Source of the DNA: Bacillota bacterium
GTDB taxonomy: Bacteria > Bacillota > Limnochordia > Darwinibacteriales > Darwinibacteriaceae
DNA: 34,174 bases
Reading direction: 5' to 3'
Assembly (NCBI GenBank): GCA_012521335.1
Contig: JAAYMM010000076.1
Coordinates: forward strand, 1 to 34,174
Shown here: positions 8,077 through 15,987 of the stretch, one piece after another
How positions within the stretch are numbered: the first letter of the stretch is position 1
Layout of the letters: each line of letters begins with the position of its first letter
Position numbers and translations under genes: made by a program
The notes under the pieces: generated by a model
The model's database searches: none
What the model saw: the letters and a program-made list of their open reading frames with translations, nothing else
Told to the model about the DNA's origin: nothing

Positions 8077-9306
8077 ATGCCACAGCGTGTTCTCAAGGGT
8101 AGTGCCAAACTCATGCAGAAACTGAATACCTCGCTGATCCTGGAGACCATTAAGGAGAGCGGGCCCATTTCCCGGGCTGAGTTGGCCAAACGAACTCGCT
8201 TGAGCAACCCGGCAGTTTCTACCTTGATCTCGCGCCTGATGGAAGAGGGCCTGGTGGAAGAAATTGGGACAGCCGATTCCACAGGCGGCCGCCCGGCGCG
8301 CCTGCTGCAGTTTAACCCCAAGGCCGGCTACCTCATTGGAGTGGACATTGGCGCCAATCTCATGTCAGGAGCCGTGGTGGATATGGGCGGGAACATCGTT
8401 CTGCGGAGGAGCTGTCCTTCCACCAAAGGCTTGCGATCGGCAGACATTTTGGTCAGCCTCATGGAGGAACTCTGGGCCCAAGCGGGACAGCCGGCCGAGA
8501 AGCTCCTCGGTGTGGGCTTGGGTATCCCCGGTATCACCGCCAACAACGGCCAGCGGGTGAGCTACGCACCGGCCATCGGCTGGGACGATTTCGACATCGG
8601 CGCAGTGGTGCGCGCGAGGTTCCCTGTGCCCATTTTTGCCGATAACGATGTGAACTGCTTGGCCCGGGCCGAGGTTTGGCGGGGGGCCCTGCGGCATGTG
8701 GCCAACGGCGCCGCCCTTACCATCGGTACGGGAATCGGAGCCGCAATCGTCATCGACGGGCGCGTCTACAGGGGTTCCCAAGGTGCAGCGGGAGAGGTGG
8801 GCTTCTGGCTCCTAGGTGCCCTGGGACCCATTGAAAAGCGCACTGGTTTCGGCCACCTCGAGTCCACCGCCGCCGGCCCAGGCATTGCCCTGCAGGCCAG
8901 GGAAGAGCTCCGCCGCAGCCCCCAGAGCGGGGCCATCCTCAGGGAGATGGTTGAAGGAGACTTGGAGCGCATCACTGCCAAGGAGGTGTTTGCCGCGGCC
9001 AGGCAGGGCGACCCGCTCAGCCAGGCTGTGGTGAACAGGGCCACCGAGTATTTAGGCATTTTAGTCGCCAACATGGCTTCTCTGCTGAACATGGAGAAGG
9101 TGGTGATCGCCGGAGGTCTATCGAGGACCGGTGAACAGCTGCTGGCCCCCATCCGGAGCATTGTGGAACAGCTCAGCCCCTATCCGCCGGAGATTGAGCT
9201 GTCGCAGCTGCAGGAAGACGCCACGATTCTCGGGGCTGTTTCCGGTGTGCTGGAGTTGAGGGAGAGTTCCATTCAGTTTTCACACCTTTCTTGGGAGGGA
9301 TTTTAG
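8077..9306 (+). CDS. ROK family transcriptional regulator (N-terminal winged HTH)
   Basis: N-terminal HTH (ISRAELAKRTRLSNPAVSTLISRLMEEGLV) and ROK domain (IGVDIGANLMSG, VGLGIPGI, DNDVN). Confidence 0.9.
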   Translation: MPQRVLKGSAKLMQKLNTSLILETIKESGPISRAELAKRTRLSNPAVSTLISRLMEEGLVEEIGTADSTGGRPARLLQFNPKAGYLIGVDIGANLMSGAVVDMGGNIVLRRSCPSTKGLRSADILVSLMEELWAQAGQPAEKLLGVGLGIPGITANNGQRVSYAPAIGWDDFDIGAVVRARFPVPIFADNDVNCLARAEVWRGALRHVANGAALTIGTGIGAAIVIDGRVYRGSQGAAGEVGFWLLGALGPIEKRTGFGHLESTAAGPGIALQAREELRRSPQSGAILREMVEGDLERITAKEVFAAARQGDPLSQAVVNRATEYLGILVANMASLLNMEKVVIAGGLSRTGEQLLAPIRSIVEQLSPYPPEIELSQLQEDATILGAVSGVLELRESSIQFSHLSWEGF

Positions 9307-10256
9307 TGTTTGCTGGTTTGAGGATTATCGATTCCCATGCCCATTTTCCCGTACCCGACGTGTCCATTGAAGAGTCCATGGGCTATCAAACCGTGCCCAG
9401 GCGCACTCCGCGCCCGAAGCCCCAGGCACCCTTTGCCGGCCACGCTCGAGAGCAGTGGGCCAAAGCCTGGGGCTTTGCGCCTAACGAAAAGACGACGGCG
9501 ACCGATGAGGAGCTGGCCCAGCGCTGGGTGGCGGAGCTGGAACGTTACGGGATTGACAAGATTGTGTGGGTGACCGGAGGAGGCAACGACCGTCTGGCCA
9601 AGATTGTGCACATGGCGCCGGAGCGCTTCGTGGGCTACGCCCATCATGATCCTTGCACGCCAGGGGCGGCGGAGGAGCTGGAGAGGGCCATCGTGAAGCT
9701 GGGCTTGAGGGGTTACAAGATTTTGGCTCCTCGGCTGAGCAAGCCCATCACCGATCGTTCGCTGTATCCTGTCTGGGAGGTATGCGCAGCCTATAACATT
9801 CCCGTGCTCATCCACTTCGGAATCTTGGGCGCCGCAGGCGGTATCGCCTACAACGAGAACATCAATCCCGCTATCTTTGAGCCGGTAGCCAAGGATTTTG
9901 CCGATGTGAACTTCATCATACCCCACTTCGGTTGCGGACATCCCCGGGAGCTGCTCTTCTTGGGTTGGGTGTGCGAGAACATTTACGTAGATACATCCGG
10001 GTCCAACCAGTGGATGCGCTGGATGCCCTATGAATACACGGTGCAGAAGGCTTTTGAGCAGTTTTACCGCACGTTTGGCCCGTACCGAATTCTCTTCGGC
10101 ACCGACTCTTCTGGTTTCCCCAGGGGTTTTGCCATGGATTACCTGAAGGAGCAAAACCGCGCGGTGCGCTTCAATGGTGTATCCGATGAAGAGGCCCAGC
10201 TGATTTTCGCAGGGAACATGGAACGGCTGCTTAACGCGGTGGAGGTAGACCGTTAG
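9306..10256 (+). CDS. Amidohydrolase (amidohydrolase_2) family metal-dependent hydrolase
   Basis: IIDSHAHFP, VLIHFG, IIPHFGCGH, LFGTDSSG metal-ligand motifs. GTG start overlaps the ROK stop; the ORF track uses TTG9291. Confidence 0.82.
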   Translation: MFAGLRIIDSHAHFPVPDVSIEESMGYQTVPRRTPRPKPQAPFAGHAREQWAKAWGFAPNEKTTATDEELAQRWVAELERYGIDKIVWVTGGGNDRLAKIVHMAPERFVGYAHHDPCTPGAAEELERAIVKLGLRGYKILAPRLSKPITDRSLYPVWEVCAAYNIPVLIHFGILGAAGGIAYNENINPAIFEPVAKDFADVNFIIPHFGCGHPRELLFLGWVCENIYVDTSGSNQWMRWMPYEYTVQKAFEQFYRTFGPYRILFGTDSSGFPRGFAMDYLKEQNRAVRFNGVSDEEAQLIFAGNMERLLNAVEVDR

Positions 10257-10291
10257 CTCCAAAGCGCGAGGGAAGGTCGCCTAAGCAGACA

Positions 10292-10328
10292 TGGCACCCG
10301 TACCGAGGGTACGGGTGCCATTATTTTC
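10292..10328. terminator. Rho-independent terminator between convergent operons
   Basis: TGGCACCCGTACC-gag-GGTACGGGTGCCA then TTATTTT. Confidence 0.85.
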
Positions 10329-10368
10329 ATACAGCCCAGGGGCGCAGTCTGGGGCTGCAGCTTGGCCA

Positions 10369-11283
10369 TTAGCGCGAACCTCTCAGCTTGGGGTCGAGGA
10401 TATCTCTTAGGCCGTCGCCTAAGATACTGAAGCCCAGTACGGCAAAGGCCACGGCGAAGGCGGGAATGAACACCAAACTAGGCCGGAGGAACATGTAACC
10501 CCTGGCTTCATTTACCATCATACCCCAGCTGGGAGTAGGCGGCTGCACGCCTAAGCCCAAGAAGCTTAGGCTGGCTTCCGTGAGGATGGCCCCGGCTATG
10601 TCCATGGTCAAGTTGACCAAAATGGGCGCTAGGGAGTTGGGGAAGATGTAGCGGGTGAGAATGCGCAGATGACCCATGCCCAGGGCTCTGGCCGCCTCCA
10701 CATATTCGCATTCCTTCAGCACCAGGGCTTGACTGCGGGCCAGGCGGGCGGTGCTGGCCCAGCGCGATATGGAGATGGCGAAGAGCAGTGAGGTCAGGCC
10801 CGGTCCCAAACTGCTTAGAATGGCCAGGGACAGTAGAAAGGAAGGAAAGGCCATGATCACGTCGGTTATGCGCATAACCAGCATATCGATTTTCCCGCCG
10901 CAGTACCCCGAAATGAGGCCTACGACCACACCGAAAGCAGTGGCCACCAACACGGAAGTGAAGCCCACCAAGAGGGAAACCCGGGAACCATAGAGCAGGC
11001 GGCTGAGGACGTCGCGGCCCAAATGGTCCGTGCCCAAGGGGAACTTGGAGTTTTCGAAGGGGGCGTAGGGCAGGCCGAACTGCAGGCCATCGCGAAACTG
11101 GGTGGCGGGATTGTGGGGAGCGAGCCACGGAGCAAACACCGCGATGACAATGAGCAGCAGTGCCATGGCGGCTCCCACCAGCGTGGGCTTGCTGCGCTTG
11201 GCCCGCCGGAAGAAATCGGCCCACTGCCTCAGCCGCGCCGAGGAGACATCTTCCTTTTGGTTTACTCTCAGATCAACGGCCAT
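10369..11283 (-). CDS. Peptide/oligosaccharide ABC transporter permease (DppC/OppC-like)
   Basis: Binding-protein-dependent permease signature (EYVEAARALGMGHLRILTRYIFPN) and TM pattern. Confidence 0.9.
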   Translation of the reverse strand: MAVDLRVNQKEDVSSARLRQWADFFRRAKRSKPTLVGAAMALLLIVIAVFAPWLAPHNPATQFRDGLQFGLPYAPFENSKFPLGTDHLGRDVLSRLLYGSRVSLLVGFTSVLVATAFGVVVGLISGYCGGKIDMLVMRITDVIMAFPSFLLSLAILSSLGPGLTSLLFAISISRWASTARLARSQALVLKECEYVEAARALGMGHLRILTRYIFPNSLAPILVNLTMDIAGAILTEASLSFLGLGVQPPTPSWGMMVNEARGYMFLRPSLVFIPAFAVAFAVLGFSILGDGLRDILDPKLRGSR

Positions 11284-11303
11284 ACGCGAGCTCTCCTTCA
11301 GAC

Positions 11304-12224
11304 TTATTCATAACGGATGCGCGGATCCACAAAGGCGTAACTAAGGTCCACCAAGAGGTTGATACCAACCACCACTAAGGCCGAGAGCAGCACTACCGCC
11401 TGTACTACAGGAAAATCCCTGGCCAGGATGGCCTCTACGGAGACCTTGCCAATGCCGGGCCAGGAGAAAATGGACTCCACCACCACGGAACCGCTGAGCA
11501 ATCCGCCTATCTGACCGCCCATGACGGTGATCACGGGGATAAGGCAGTTTTTCAGGGCGTGGCGGGTGAGCACAACCCGTTGGCTCAGTCCCTTGGCCCG
11601 CGCGGTGCGCACATAATCCTGACGCAGCACTTCCAGCATGCCTGAGCGGGTGATCCGGGCCAGCATGGCCGCGGGCCGGATGCCTAACGTTACCGCGGGC
11701 AGGATCATATGGGCGAAACTCCCAGTGCCCCCCAGGGGGAACCAGGCGAGCCGAAAGGCAAAAACGTACAGCAGCAGCAGCGCCACAACAAACGGCGGGA
11801 GGCAGATGCCCAGCATGGACAGGACCATGGTACCGGTATCACCCCAGGAGTTGTGCTTCACAGCCGCGAACACTCCGGCAGGAATGCCCACCACAATTGA
11901 GATAATATAAGCGGCCAGGGTGAGCTTGCCGGTATAGGCCAAGGCAGAGCTGATGATGTCGTTCACCAGCCGTTTTGTCTGATACGACTTGCCAAAATCC
12001 CTGCGCAGAGCGTTGCTGATAAAACGGTAGTACTGCACATAAAGGGGATCATTCAGCCCCAGCTGCTCCCGGAGCATCTCCATGGTACGCATGTCCAAAA
12101 CATCTCCCATTAAGATAGCCACAGGATCACCAGGCAGAATGTACATGAGTATAAACGCGGCTAAGGTGATACCTATGATGGTGGGCACTGCGATCAGCAG
12201 CCGCTTGATCACATACCTCTGCAT
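11304..12224 (-). CDS. Peptide/oligosaccharide ABC transporter permease (DppB/OppB-like)
   Basis: MQRYVIKRLLIAVPTIIGITLAAFILMYILPGDP N-terminus and YVRTARAKGLSQRVVLTRHALKN EAA-like loop. Confidence 0.92.
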   Translation of the reverse strand: MQRYVIKRLLIAVPTIIGITLAAFILMYILPGDPVAILMGDVLDMRTMEMLREQLGLNDPLYVQYYRFISNALRRDFGKSYQTKRLVNDIISSALAYTGKLTLAAYIISIVVGIPAGVFAAVKHNSWGDTGTMVLSMLGICLPPFVVALLLLYVFAFRLAWFPLGGTGSFAHMILPAVTLGIRPAAMLARITRSGMLEVLRQDYVRTARAKGLSQRVVLTRHALKNCLIPVITVMGGQIGGLLSGSVVVESIFSWPGIGKVSVEAILARDFPVVQAVVLLSALVVVGINLLVDLSYAFVDPRIRYE

Positions 12225-12254
12225 AACTTGCGCCCCCTATTCTCTGCGTACAGA

Positions 12255-12282
12255 TCGGGTGGGCCTCCACAGGCCCACCCGA
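12255..12282 (-). promoter_or_regulatory. Intercistronic 12-bp perfect hairpin between SBP and permease genes
   Basis: TCGGGTGGGCCT-ccac-AGGCCCACCCGA, no T-run on the minus strand. Confidence 0.6.
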
Positions 12283-12291
12283 GGAGAAAGC

Positions 12292-13869
12292 TTACCGGTC
12301 GATCCAGGCCTTGGTGATTCTCAGGCTGGGCCTGGTGGGCATGATCTCGATGCCCTTCAGTTCTGGCTTAACAGCGGCGACGGATTTCAGGTAGTAGAGA
12401 ACTGCCCAAGGAGAGTCTTCCATCATGATTTCCGCAGCTTGGCGGTACAGTTCAAAGCGTTCCTGATCATCAACGGTCTGGCGGGCCTTTTCCACTAGGG
12501 CATCGAACTCGGGGTTCTTGTAGGCGGCCCGGTTCAGACCGGGTGTCCGGCTGGAATGGAGGAAGTCCATGAACACCTCATCAGGATCGGACATCTGCGA
12601 ACCGACATTCATGTTGCCGAAGGGCACACGTCCTTCGTTCATCATGGCTGTGTAGGTAGCAGACTCCACGACTCGTACTTCTACTTCAATGCCGATTTCG
12701 GCCAGATCAGCCTGCACTCCTTCGGAGGCCAGCCGCTGAATCTCGTTAGCCACTACCACCAGCTCTGTCTTGAATCCATCGGGGTAACCGGCTTCCGCGA
12801 GCAGGGCTTTGGCCTTTTCTACGTCGTAGCCATACCACTCCGGAAGGCCGATCCGCTTGGTGATGTCCTCAGGGAACGGTGCGTAAGCAGGCTCGCCCAT
12901 ACCACCAACGACGTTGTACGCTAAGCGCTCTCTGTTGATGGCCCAGTTGATGGCGTGCCGCACTTCCTTTTTATCAAAGGGCGGGAAGTTGGCGTTCATG
13001 GTGAGCACCTGCACGCTGGGACCAGGCATGGCTACGATCTCGTCGCGCAAGCGGGGATCCGCTTCCAGGGTGAGTTTCTGCACAGGAGAAGCGATCTCCA
13101 TGTACAGGAGCTGACCCGATTGATACCGCATGAGCTGCACTGATGGGTCAACATTCATGTGCACAACCACTTGGTCCAGGTAGGGCAGGCCTTCCTGCCA
13201 GTAGTCGGGATTGCGCTCCAGGATCAGGTGTTGATTGGGCACGTACTCCACGTATTTGAAAGGTCCGGTGCCCACTGGAGTGATGAACTCCATGTTTTCG
13301 CCAATGCCTTCGTAGCCTACGATGGAGGTGTACACCTTAGCCAGTTTGCGGGTGAAAGTGGCATCGGGTGCAACCAGTTCTATTTCCACAGTGTAGTCAT
13401 CGATGACGCGGATGCCTGTAATCTCAGCGGCTTCTCCGTTGGAGAACTCCTGCTTGCCCAGGACGGAGTTGAGCTCAGCGTAGCCCAAGGCCTGGGTGCG
13501 GGGATCGGACAGGCGCTCAAAGGAGAACTTCACATCTTGAGCGGTCATCTCCCGACCGGTGTGGAACTTCACTCCCTTGCGCAGATGGAAGGTGTAGACG
13601 AGGCCATCTGGGGAAATCTCGTACGACTCAACCAGGTTGGGTACCACCTGCCCGGTAGTGTCGAAGGTGAACAGCTGATCAAACATCATGAGCCCCACGT
13701 TGATGCGCTGTACAGAATGGGCCGAATGGGGATCGATGCTGCCCACATCACGGTCGAGGGCGTAGTCAAAGGTTCCGCCGTACTTCGGCGTCTGAGCCTG
13801 TGCTCCCAGGGTGAACAGGCCGATCAAGAGTACCGAGACAACAACCAAGAACAACTTACGTCTCAACAT
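12292..13869 (-). CDS. ABC transporter family-5 substrate-binding protein (DppA/OppA-like)
   Basis: Signal peptide, GGTFDYALDRDVGSIDPH, and 'SYEISPDGLVYTFHLRKGVKFHTGREMTAQDVKFSFER'. Confidence 0.93.
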   Translation of the reverse strand: MLRRKLFLVVVSVLLIGLFTLGAQAQTPKYGGTFDYALDRDVGSIDPHSAHSVQRINVGLMMFDQLFTFDTTGQVVPNLVESYEISPDGLVYTFHLRKGVKFHTGREMTAQDVKFSFERLSDPRTQALGYAELNSVLGKQEFSNGEAAEITGIRVIDDYTVEIELVAPDATFTRKLAKVYTSIVGYEGIGENMEFITPVGTGPFKYVEYVPNQHLILERNPDYWQEGLPYLDQVVVHMNVDPSVQLMRYQSGQLLYMEIASPVQKLTLEADPRLRDEIVAMPGPSVQVLTMNANFPPFDKKEVRHAINWAINRERLAYNVVGGMGEPAYAPFPEDITKRIGLPEWYGYDVEKAKALLAEAGYPDGFKTELVVVANEIQRLASEGVQADLAEIGIEVEVRVVESATYTAMMNEGRVPFGNMNVGSQMSDPDEVFMDFLHSSRTPGLNRAAYKNPEFDALVEKARQTVDDQERFELYRQAAEIMMEDSPWAVLYYLKSVAAVKPELKGIEIMPTRPSLRITKAWIDR

Positions 13870-13994
13870 TGACTCTTTCCTCCCTTATTCGCTTTCTGTC
13901 ATGGCTTTAAGCGCACAAACTCCGCGTTTCTCCTAGCAACTCCCTGGCTATGGACTTCCCCCTTTCTCAATGGGCCTTGCTGCCAAGATATGTC

Positions 13995-15026
13995 TCAACA
14001 CACAGCCTGCTGTCCCGTAAGCTGGCTGTGCTTCTCCCAAAACCCTGCTGCGGCGCCGATCATGGATGCCCGGTAACCCAAGGCCGACTGCACTACCTCG
14101 GGAGGGTAAGGGGCTATGCGCCGGATCGTCTCGCGCATGGGTGTCAGCAGCAGTTCCCCAGCTTGAGCCACTCCGCCGCCGACCACAATGCGCTCCACAT
14201 CCAAGACTGCACTGAGATTGGCCAGGACCAGACCTAAGGCCCGTGCCGTTTCATCCACGATCAGCTGGCAGTGCTCGTCGCCCAGCTGTGCAGCAGAGCA
14301 GACCGACTCGGCTGTGATCCGCTCCAGCGCGCCGGCGACCAGCTCCCGCAGGATTGGGCCCGCCTGTGGATCTTCAGCCAAAAGAGCCTGGGCCCGGCGA
14401 GCCATACCCGGCCCCGAGGCAAAGCGCTCCAGCTGTCCAAATTCTTCTTTGTGGAAAGAGTTGGCGGGCAGATCACATGCCCAGTAGCCGATTTCACCTG
14501 CGCCTCCGTGGGATCCGTAATAGATTCTGCCTTCCAGCAGCAGGCTTGCTCCGATGCCTGTGCCGATGGTAATGCCCAGGCCGTTCCTCACCTGGCGCAT
14601 GCTTCCCCGGAGCACTTCACCGCGCAAAAATACATTGACGTCATTGTCGGCCCATACCGGCAGGTTCAGTTCCTGTCCCAGCAGGGCACCGATGTTCACA
14701 TCATGCCAGCCTAGTCCTGGCGCGAAGCGCACCGAACTGCCCTCATGATCAGTCACTCCGGGTATGCCCAAGGCGATACCTAAAGCCCGCAGCTGGCGGA
14801 GACCGGCTGCGGACTGGAGTTCATGCAATAGGGCAATTAGGTTGACCAGCGGATCACCGGTGCCGCTTGCGCCGCGCGTGGGGGCAGTGCGTTCCTGGAT
14901 GATGGTGCCGTCTGGGCTGACGATGGCGCCGGCCATTTTCGTTCCGCCCACATCAACAGCCAGTACACAGGCCTGATCAAGGTTGTCATGGGTGGGGACT
15001 TTAAGCGGTAGGTCCATGCTCAGCAT
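13995..15026 (-). CDS. ROK family protein (sugar kinase-like, no HTH)
   Basis: VLAVDVGGTKMAGAIV, ALGIALGIPGV, ADNDVN, GLGITIGTGIGAS. No N-terminal HTH. Confidence 0.88.
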   Translation of the reverse strand: MLSMDLPLKVPTHDNLDQACVLAVDVGGTKMAGAIVSPDGTIIQERTAPTRGASGTGDPLVNLIALLHELQSAAGLRQLRALGIALGIPGVTDHEGSSVRFAPGLGWHDVNIGALLGQELNLPVWADNDVNVFLRGEVLRGSMRQVRNGLGITIGTGIGASLLLEGRIYYGSHGGAGEIGYWACDLPANSFHKEEFGQLERFASGPGMARRAQALLAEDPQAGPILRELVAGALERITAESVCSAAQLGDEHCQLIVDETARALGLVLANLSAVLDVERIVVGGGVAQAGELLLTPMRETIRRIAPYPPEVVQSALGYRASMIGAAAGFWEKHSQLTGQQAVC

Positions 15027-15183
15027 CCTTCACCGACTTCGTTATTTTCCTTAAAAAAGTAACTGGATGGAAATTTCGACGTCCAGATGCAGATTCCTCC
15101 TTTATTACCTAATATTTTTTGAGCTAGCTTAAATAACTACATGTCATGTAAATAATCGGCGAATAACCTTGCGCACCTAGATA

Positions 15184-15216
15184 GGAAAAATCCCAAACAG
15201 CGTGCTGTTTGGGATT
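15184..15216 (-). terminator. Terminator of the GrpE-like/LysM operon
   Basis: AATCCCAAACAG-cacg-CTGTTTGGGATT followed by TTTTT on the minus strand. Confidence 0.8.
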
Positions 15217-15243
15217 GCGTAGACCAAGCTTTTGGGTTTTTCC

Positions 15244-15987
15244 TTAGCCGTCAGACCTCTCCTCTGCCGAGGCTACCAGCACCTTCGCCGGTGTATGAAC
15301 TTCGCCGTTGAGTGTGTAGCCCCAGGCCAGGCAGTCCTGGACGACCAGGGGGGCAGACCTGTCGTGGTCGGAGTTTTCTGCTTGGTGGAGCAGGGGATCA
15401 AAAGCGTCACCCGCAGCGGGTTCGATGAGGCCCACCCCTAAGGGTGCCACCAGTTGGGCCAAGTGTTTCTTGGCTTGCAGGATGGGCTGGCGTTCTCCCT
15501 CTTCCGCGAGATTGCTTTTGCTCATATCCTCCAAAAGGCTGAACATCTCCAGACTGCGCTCCTGCCACAGCTTCACTTTGTTCCTCAGCTCACCGTTTTC
15601 CTCGGCATACTGATCCCTTTCTTGGCGCAGGGACTGCAGCTGCTCTTCCAGAGACTGTACATATTTCCCCAGGCGCACGCGGGCAGCGTTCTCCTGCTGT
15701 TCACCGTTCTCGGGGACTGGGGCAGTGGATAGGCTCGGTTCTACAGGCGCTGGCGTTTGGGATGAGCTCCGTATTGCAACCAGCAGGCCCACGCTGCTCC
15801 CGGCGATGCCGATTACCGATAACACCAGGAGAGTAGTGGGATGCACCCCAGCTACAGGCTGCTGGAGCAGGCGAATGGACACCATGAGCAGAGACAGAGC
15901 CAGGACAAAGATGGCAGCAAAGACAAGCAGGGCTTCAGTGCTGAACTGTTTCTGTCTGCTTTTTTCGATACCGGCCATGTTCATCAC
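15244..15987 (-). CDS. Membrane-anchored GrpE-like protein (two N-terminal TMs, coiled coil, GrpE-like C-terminal domain)
   Basis: C-terminus 'LGVGLIEPAAGDAFDPLLHQAENSD...AWGYTLNGEVHTPAKVLVA' matches the GrpE pattern (xDPxxHQA ... GYTLNGRxxRxAxVxV). Two hydrophobic segments in the first 75 aa. Confidence 0.75.
   Translation of the reverse strand: MMNMAGIEKSRQKQFSTEALLVFAAIFVLALSLLMVSIRLLQQPVAGVHPTTLLVLSVIGIAGSSVGLLVAIRSSSQTPAPVEPSLSTAPVPENGEQQENAARVRLGKYVQSLEEQLQSLRQERDQYAEENGELRNKVKLWQERSLEMFSLLEDMSKSNLAEEGERQPILQAKKHLAQLVAPLGVGLIEPAAGDAFDPLLHQAENSDHDRSAPLVVQDCLAWGYTLNGEVHTPAKVLVASAEERSDG

Noticed and set aside
9303-10262. 319-aa minus-strand ORF opposite the amidohydrolase
   Set aside because: Almost exactly mirrors the real gene, a shadow ORF from codon bias. 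The plus strand has metal-ligand motifs and a coupled start.
13159-13872. 237-aa plus-strand ORF opposite the SBP gene
   Set aside because: Antisense to a clear family-5 SBP; no domain signature.
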